NCBI RefSeq assembly: GCF_001659605.2
Contig: NC_035167.2
Location: 3,968,001-4,032,000 of the forward strand
DNA: 64,000 nucleotides
DNA from: Manihot esculenta
Taxonomy: Eukaryota > Streptophyta > Magnoliopsida > Malpighiales > Euphorbiaceae
Direction of reading: 5' to 3'
In this document: positions 58,259-64,000 of the stretch, piece by piece
Numbering within the stretch: position 1 is the stretch's first letter
Layout: each line of letters opens with the position of its first letter
Program-made: the position numbers and the translations under genes
The notes under the pieces: generated by a model
What the model saw: only the letters and a program-made list of their open reading frames with translations
The model's database searches: none
What the model was told of the DNA's origin: nothing

Positions 58259-58476
58259 ATAGGAAAGGAGCAGAAGGTATAGTTTGACACTACGCTAACC
58301 GGCAAAACAAGGAATTGTCTGGTAGAGTTGCTAAAGAGCCGAGTGTCAACTTTCGCTTGGTCCCCAAAGGATGTAACGGGTGTAGACTTGATTTATATCA
58401 CTCATAAACTATCTATTGAAAAGAACATCAAACTAGTCTAATAAAAGAAAAGAAAGTTCGCATTGAGAGGCAGTAG

Positions 58477-59330
58477 ATGATCAAAGAGGAGGTTGATAAA
58501 CTTTTGAGCACAAGATTGATAAAGAAAGTACAGTACCCCACGTGGCTGGCCAATACGATTCTGGTGAAGAAAGCTAATGGAAAGTGGAGAATATGTATAG
58601 ACTTTATCGACCTAAATAAAATATGTCTAAAAGACCATTACCCATTGTCGTCCATCGACAGCTTGGTGGACTCGACCTTAGGCCATGCGATGGTCTCTTT
58701 CCTTGAGCCATCTTAGGATATCACCAAATCATGATAGATACCGAGGATGCAGAAAAGACCACGTTCATAACAGTCGAAGGAGTTTTCTGCTACAAGGTAA
58801 TGCCTTTTGGTTTAAAAAATGTAGGAGCCATGTACCAAAGGTTGGTGTTAAAAATCTTTAAGGACATGGTGGAGTCAACTGTCGAAATATACGTTGACAA
58901 CATGGTGGTAAAAAGCCAATCATTGGAAGAACAATAGGAGGATATCCGGAGAGTCTTTGATGTCCTAGATAAGACAAGTATAAAGCTGAACCCAGAAAAA
59001 TGTACATTCAAAGTAAAAGCTGGGAAGTTTTTAGGATATATTATCTCAAAAAGGGGCATAGAGGCGAATCCTGAGAAGATCAGCGTAATCCAAAACATGG
59101 AAGCACCTAAGGCTATCGACAAAATACAGAGGCTAAATGGGCGAGTCACTGCCCTGGGCTGATTTATATCATACTCAGCCAAAAAGTGTCTCCCATTCTT
59201 CAAAGTCTTAAAAGGCAAAGGTAAATTTGAGTGGGGCAAAGAGTATGCAGAGGCATTTGAAAGTTTAAAAATCTTTTTATCCTCTCCTCCATTATTAAAG
59301 ACGAAGTTTTGTTTCTATATTTTTCTATGA
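58477..59330 (+). pseudogene. Reverse transcriptase of the Tat-like element, active site changed
   Basis: Motifs in order: KKANGKWRICIDFIDLNK (58565-58620), then a frameshift and stop at 58714, GYHQIMIDTEDAEKT, FCYKVMPFGLKNVGAMYQRL, and the polymerase box at 58890-58901, which reads Y-V-D-N instead of Y-V-D-D. A stop at 58935 is followed by KLNPEKCTFKVKAGKFLGYI (thumb) and on to about 59330. The lost second Asp and the stops make it inactive. Confidence 0.85.
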
Positions 59331-59754
59331 CGCAAGAAAAAGTTTGCTTGGTACTCATTTGTGAGAGCAATGGGGAACAAATCTCGGTATATTATACCAG
59401 CTAAGTTTTGAAAGGGGCAGAGTTGAATTACTTTCCTTTTGAAAATTGGCATTTGCAGTACTCATGTCGGCCACAAAGTTGGGACCATATCATACTTCGA
59501 GTCACTCACCATAGAAGTCAGGGCCGATTATCCTTTGTGAAAGATTTTACACAGGCCGGAGCTATTAGGACAGTTGTCCACCTGGGCGATAATATTATCG
59601 ATCTATAATATCAGGTATGTTCTAGAAAGGCTATGAAAACTCAGGTTCTAGCTAACTTTGTCATAGAGATGACTCCACCATTAGAACTTTCAGTCCTTCG
59701 ATAAAAAGATTCATTCTCTTCATAAAAAATAGGAGGTATCTATAGTAACCGTAG

Positions 59755-60170
59755 AAGAATGAGAGGTTTGGACAGATGGAGCTTGCAGGGCTGAGGGCTT
59801 AGGAATCGAGATCCTCTAGCAATTTCAAACCGGCATAAAACTTCAATATGCGATAAAACTCGCCCTCAAAGCCACTAACAACGTAGCTAAATACGAGGCA
59901 GTAATAATGGTCCTAAGAATCATCAAGGAGTTAGGTATCCAAAATCAATTATTTTTAGTAACTCACAATTTCTTGTTAATCAGTGCCAGGGACAATTGAA
60001 AGTTCGAGAACCGAATCTCGTTAAATATGAGAAAAAGGTCCAGTCCATAATGGAGGAGATCAAAAGCAGGTTGCGAACTTCACCAGGTAGCCAGAGGTAA
60101 TAATGAAGAGGCAGACCATCTAGCCAAGATGGCAGTGGCAGGTGAACACACTTAACTCAACCATTCCAGT
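59755..60170 (+). pseudogene. RNase H region of the Tat-like element
   Basis: Fragmented frames: EVWTDGACRAEGLGIEIL (first catalytic Asp in W-T-D-G-A), then LALKATNNVAKYEAVIMVLR (Glu in A-K-Y-E-A) and VTHNFLLI, where D-S-Q is expected. Frameshifts join the pieces. The insertion point of the solo LTR is just downstream. Confidence 0.7.
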
Positions 60171-60179
60171 TTGAGGAGT

Positions 60180-62761
60180 TACACTGTAACGACTCAAAAA
60201 CTGAACTGCTACTAGCATAAGAGTTCAGATCGACTTAAGGTCTCCGGAGCCCGCAGCAAGCTTACTATACATCCTGTAATACCTTATATAATCCCATACA
60301 TGATCATAAAAGCATTAAAAAATTATTTCTATTTCATTAACCAAACTCGACCTGTGTATGCATTAGAATTGAAAACATAAAACTCATACTAGAACCCTCA
60401 TCAAATGCTCCAATATAGTCAGTATTACATGCCTCAAGCTTGGTTCAAACATAGCTTATACTTTAAAACTTTTACATAAAAGATCATAAATAAGGGATTA
60501 TAAAAGAAAATTTGAGCAAAGCACAATTCTAATCCACAAAGTATTACATGTCCACAGCTATACTATTACATCAAAACTATACTGAACAACTCTGCTAACC
60601 TCCCAAGCTAACTTTGGCCCTACAAACCTGGGGTTAGGGGAAAGGGATAAGCTATAAGAGCCTAGTGAGCACAAAATATAAATAAAAGCAGTTCAATAAA
60701 ATATATGATCGTATGAATGCATCACAACACAAACAATTTATATCAAAATGGACTTGTCACCAGTAACCTCTACAAATTTCAATAGTGTCCGGTCTACAAC
60801 GGGTGCTCCTCAAGACTTCCTCTTAAATATAGCATAACATATCTATCAGGCCTAGGCCCAGGCCCATAAAAAAAAAGATAAGTGAGCATTAAAGCTCTGG
60901 TTTCGGGAATGTCCTGAAACATTCCCGAATCCAGAAGCCCTTCTTCCTCGCGAAACAGAGGAAGCTCTAATAGTTTTGAATAAATGAAAATTGAATTCAA
61001 AGCACAGCTGAATAAATAGCCGATTACACTCTGTATATGCATCGAACAGATAACACCTTGATGACAGGTGATTTATTTTCAGCATGATATATATATTTAT
61101 ACTGTCTTTGGGACAGCGCTTGATATACAGATAGCCTTTGGGGCGTATGTCAGGTGGTCACCCTTTGGGGGTAGCTCTGCACATGTGTATGACCAGCATT
61201 TCTTAGCTCTTGGGCCAAATTTGTCATCATAGAGTCTAAGATGTCAGCATTGCTCTCAGACTGTCATTATTTTATTACACCTGAGATGCCAGCATTATCT
61301 ACAGGGAACATATTATGAGTGTATGCGGATTCTATTTTTCACAGTTCATTTTATATTAATTGAATTAAATTGTATTTATTCAGCTGACTTATTTTAGCTA
61401 AATATTTGGTACTATTAAGTACCTAAACTTTATCTTTTCCCCTTTGTTATTTATTTATCCGCTCACTGAGTATTTTGTACTCACCCTTATACTTTTAATA
61501 TTTCAGTTCCTTTTTGGTGATCCGCTCAGCAGTTCTCATCCCCTAGTTTGACCTTCCTTCCGCATCGTCCACTCGGAGTCTAGAGGAGGTCGGACCACTC
61601 CTAGGTCTTTTGTCATATTTTTTTTGTAATTTTGATAGATCATGTATAGATTGTACAGCCAGTGAAGAATGTATTTTGTTTATTGTAAATATATTATGGA
61701 TTGACTAGTCCAGCTATCAATCCTCTCCTATATGTTTTATAATTTGAAATTATAGCAGGTTATATGTGTTCATATGTATAAATATTAGGGGGAACTCTAT
61801 CAGTTTTCCTGGTCATATCCGTCTCTACAGATTAGAGAGTGGGTGTGACAATATCCATAGTGTCAGGGATATAGAATGGGTCTCGACATGGACTTCCATA
61901 TCTGTCATAACATATCATAACATATTCGAGGGCTAATGGGTCATCCAACATCCATCCACAACAATAATAAATTATGCAATGCATAATATTCATGAATTAT
62001 AATGCAAAGCAACCTAATCATATATACATGGCTTTCATGATGCATGAGCATGTTTAAAACATTTGATTTCTTTAAAATAATAGTTAATTTTAATTCTACT
62101 CACTTCTGGCTGACGAAAGCATAACTCTGAAGCAGTTATCTCACCGTAGGCCTCTACGATCTTCCAAGCCTGATCCTACACAGATGGACTTAAATGATGG
62201 ACCAAACATACTTTTACAGTACTTGACACTTCCCTAAGACTTCATACTGAGCCCAAAAGCGATGAGATTTGGAAAAACAGGCTTATCTCTTGAAGAACAC
62301 ATAATCACAGCAATGATGAAAAGATTTCGGAGAAGAAGGAATGAGCTCCGAAGATCCCAAAAGTTAAAACTCGAAAAAAAAAGGCTCAATTCTTCAGAAT
62401 AAAAGGTAAAACTCATGAAAAATCTACTTAAAGGAAGAATTTGTGAAGAAGAGGGATAGGAGACTCACCTCTGCTCGAAAGAGAGAAAAAGTTCTCTCCT
62501 TTTTGGGTTGGAGTCCCTTTTATAGGTGGCAGGAGAAGTCACATTCAGTGGTTGAACTTGAAGGTTCGATAGCCAAACCTTAAAACTTTTCTAAAATTCT
62601 CTCTTTTTTTTTAAACACATCACAAAATGCTTCAAATTCATTTTATAAAAAATCCATTTTATCCTTCTAAAGTTTTTGATTTCAAGATTTTCGATTCTAA
62701 TGGAGATTCTATCAGAAAGTTGAAATTTCGACACCAAAGTTTAGCCGAGTCTTACATACAC
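60180..62761. mobile_element. 2.57-kb solo LTR inserted in the Tat-like element
   Basis: The body 60185-62756 begins TGTAACGACTC, as typical plant chromovirus-type LTRs do (TGTAACGACCC), and ends ...GTCTTACA. Perfect 5-bp direct repeats TACAC flank it (60180-60184, 62757-62761). No coding region, primer site or partner LTR is inside, so it is a solo LTR left by LTR-LTR recombination. Its centre may itself hold a nested insertion (see 61080-61850). Confidence 0.8.
61080..61850 (+). repeat. Possible second LTR fragment nested in the solo LTR
   Basis: This stretch ends GAGTGGGTGTGACA at 61850, an LTR-end-like sequence, after a GAGGTCGGACCACTCCTAG...TCTTTTGT block of the kind seen near chromovirus LTR ends. 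TAGTGTC phrases at 60785 and 61859 may mark where the host LTR is split. The left limit is uncertain. Confidence 0.35.
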
Positions 62762-63966
62762 ACTCCGGCGACGGAGATGGAAGAGTCTTTCCCCATAAAA
62801 GAAGGAGAATCGTGGATGATGTCGATATACAAATTCTTGACACAAGGTGATCTTCCGGCTGACGAGTTATCAGCCAAACAGGTAATAAGAAAGTCTTATA
62901 AGTACACACTAATTAATGGTTAGTTGTATAGGAGGTTCTCCATATAGTCATGGTTGCGTTGTGTTATAGAGGAGGAAGGCCAGAAAATCCTAAAAGATAT
63001 TTATAAAGGTGATTGCAGGAGCCATGAAGGAGCTCGGACAATCGCTCAAAAAGCATTCAGACAAGGATAGTACTAGCCAATGATAATGCAGGATGCGAAG
63101 CGACTTGTCCAGAAGTGTTGAAGATGCCAGGTATATACAAACATCCTAAGGACCTCGGGAGAAAAGCAAGTGGCCATTGGAAGTCCCTCGTTTTTCTTTC
63201 GGTGGGGGATAGATATCCTTGGCCCTTTCCCCAAGACGCCCAGGTCAAGAAAGTTTGTTATCATGGCACTAGACCACTTCAGTAAATGGATGGAAGTTGA
63301 GGCAGTACAGTCCATTACTACCCAACAAGCAATCTCTTTTGTCAGCAAAAATATATTCACCTGATTCGGAATATCCAAAATAATGATTACCGATAATAGA
63401 ACTCGGTTTGCAAGTACCAGGTTTAGAGACTTTTACAAGAAATGGAAAATTTGAAGTTTAGCTCAGTTTACCACCCCCAATCCAATGGTATGACAGAAGA
63501 GCTACCTCACATATTATGGGCATACCAGACTACTCCCAGAATAGCCACTAGAGAAACACCCTTTTCCCTTGTATACGAGTCCGAAGTAGTCATCCCGTAG
63601 AAATATAAGTGAGCAGTTTCAGGACACAATATCCTAAAATTTCAAGATATCCCGAGGATATACAATTCAATTTGAACCAAACCAAATTCTTGTGAGAAAA
63701 GTTCGAAATTAGAATGGAGGTTTATAGGAACAAAATGTCCAGAATATTCAACAGCAAGGTTAGGCCGCGAGCCTTCAATGTGAGAGACTTAATCCTCAAA
63801 AAAGCAAATATAACAAATGGCAATGCCAGACCCGGTAAGTTAGGTGAAAACTAGAAAAGACCATTTAGGTCTCAAAGGTTATTCGCCCAAGGTCCTATAA
63901 GTTGGCCAAACTAAATGGTCAAGTTATTCCCCATGCATGGAATATTTATTATTTGAGAAAATTTTA
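62762..63966 (+). pseudogene. Integrase of the Tat-like element
   Basis: Pieces: an N-terminal spacer (SWMMSIYKFLTQGDLPADEL), a broken zinc-binding part (about 62930-63120), the core WGIDILGPFPKTPRSRKFVI with the first Asp (open run 63170-63364), and, after a stop at 63361, GISKIMITDNRTRF with the second Asp. The region of the third acidic residue (about 63480-63500) is broken: M-x-E is interrupted. The C-terminal P-H-A-W-N-I-Y-Y-L-like end lies near 63930-63960. Inactive. Confidence 0.8.
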
Positions 63967-64000
63967 ACAATAAAACCAACGAGATTTTTCATATGTTGTG

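Larger units (their letters stand above)
57605..64000 (+). mobile_element. Tat-like Ty3/gypsy retrotransposon, decayed, runs to window edge
   Basis: Begins with only about 30 bases of LTR start (TGATGTTACGTAACAATC at 57605, matching the LTR start of the minus-strand copy at 36248). It jumps straight to gag/protease-region sequence, so most of the 5' LTR is deleted. Then protease-linker, reverse transcriptase, RNase H and integrase follow in gypsy order, each with stops and frameshifts. A solo LTR (60185-62756) sits between RNase H and integrase. Integrase ends near 63966; the 3' non-coding part and LTR would lie beyond the window. Confidence 0.82.

Noticed and set aside
1..64000. CRISPR-like, operon-like or prokaryotic defence arrays
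   Set aside because: The sequence is plant nuclear DNA with introns and retroelements. The tandem repeats found have adjacent units with no unique spacers.

Overview
This is a gene-sparse window of a dicot plant nuclear genome: spliced genes with GT-AG introns, very AT-rich spacers, and many transposon remains. The gene set (NPH3, a Pol V subunit 7-like gene, GT61, CDC123) and the style of the repeats fit a Malpighiales or Euphorbiaceae plant such as cassava or rubber tree. That species guess is inference; no organellar or taxon-specific marker is present. I see no operon-like or defence system.

Layout. 1-537: 5' part of an NRT1/PTR-family (NPF) transporter gene on the minus strand, cut by the window edge. 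0.5-8.3 kb: AT-rich spacer with a palindromic repeat (1857-2621), a small inverted-repeat MITE (5230-5542), and a hAT-type element (5754-6925) with a perfect 8-bp target duplication inside a LINE RNase H relic. 8361-9494: intronless ATL-type RING-H2 ubiquitin ligase. 9.7-14.5 kb: a duplicated block holding one intact four-exon 2-oxoglutarate dioxygenase gene (11104-12701), its broken copy (13722-14159), and two copies of a foreign exon. 14.5-18.8 kb: a 1.77-kb fold-back element, a dead Mutator transposase, two tandem-repeat arrays and a broken GRF zinc-finger gene. 19.6-21.6 kb: 5' part of a Ty3/gypsy element.

22.3-28.0 kb: a divergent gene pair, a Pol V/IV subunit 7-like gene (minus) and CDC123 (plus). 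A 1.44-kb AT-rich terminal-inverted-repeat element fills nearly all of the space between their 5' ends. 29.4-29.8 kb: decayed PPR gene. 30505-32365: two-exon GT61 glycosyltransferase. 34.3-40.6 kb: a small hAT element, two short hairpins, an internally deleted Tat-like gypsy element with both LTRs, PBS, PPT and a 3' tandem array, and a 285-bp TRIM. 40.6-47.9 kb: AT-rich DNA with a degenerate hAT copy and a LINE RNase H relic. 47967-51086: NPH3, the phototropin signalling protein, complete in four exons. 51-57.6 kb: gene-free DNA with MITE and LTR remains and another hAT copy. 57.6-64 kb: a second Tat-like gypsy copy on the plus strand, mutated throughout and interrupted by a 2.57-kb solo LTR.

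The intact genes are unrelated housekeeping, signalling and metabolic loci and do not form a pathway. The most informative signals are structural: several transposon boundaries fixed by exact target duplications, the dioxygenase segment duplication, the fold-back element, and the element sitting in the divergent promoter.
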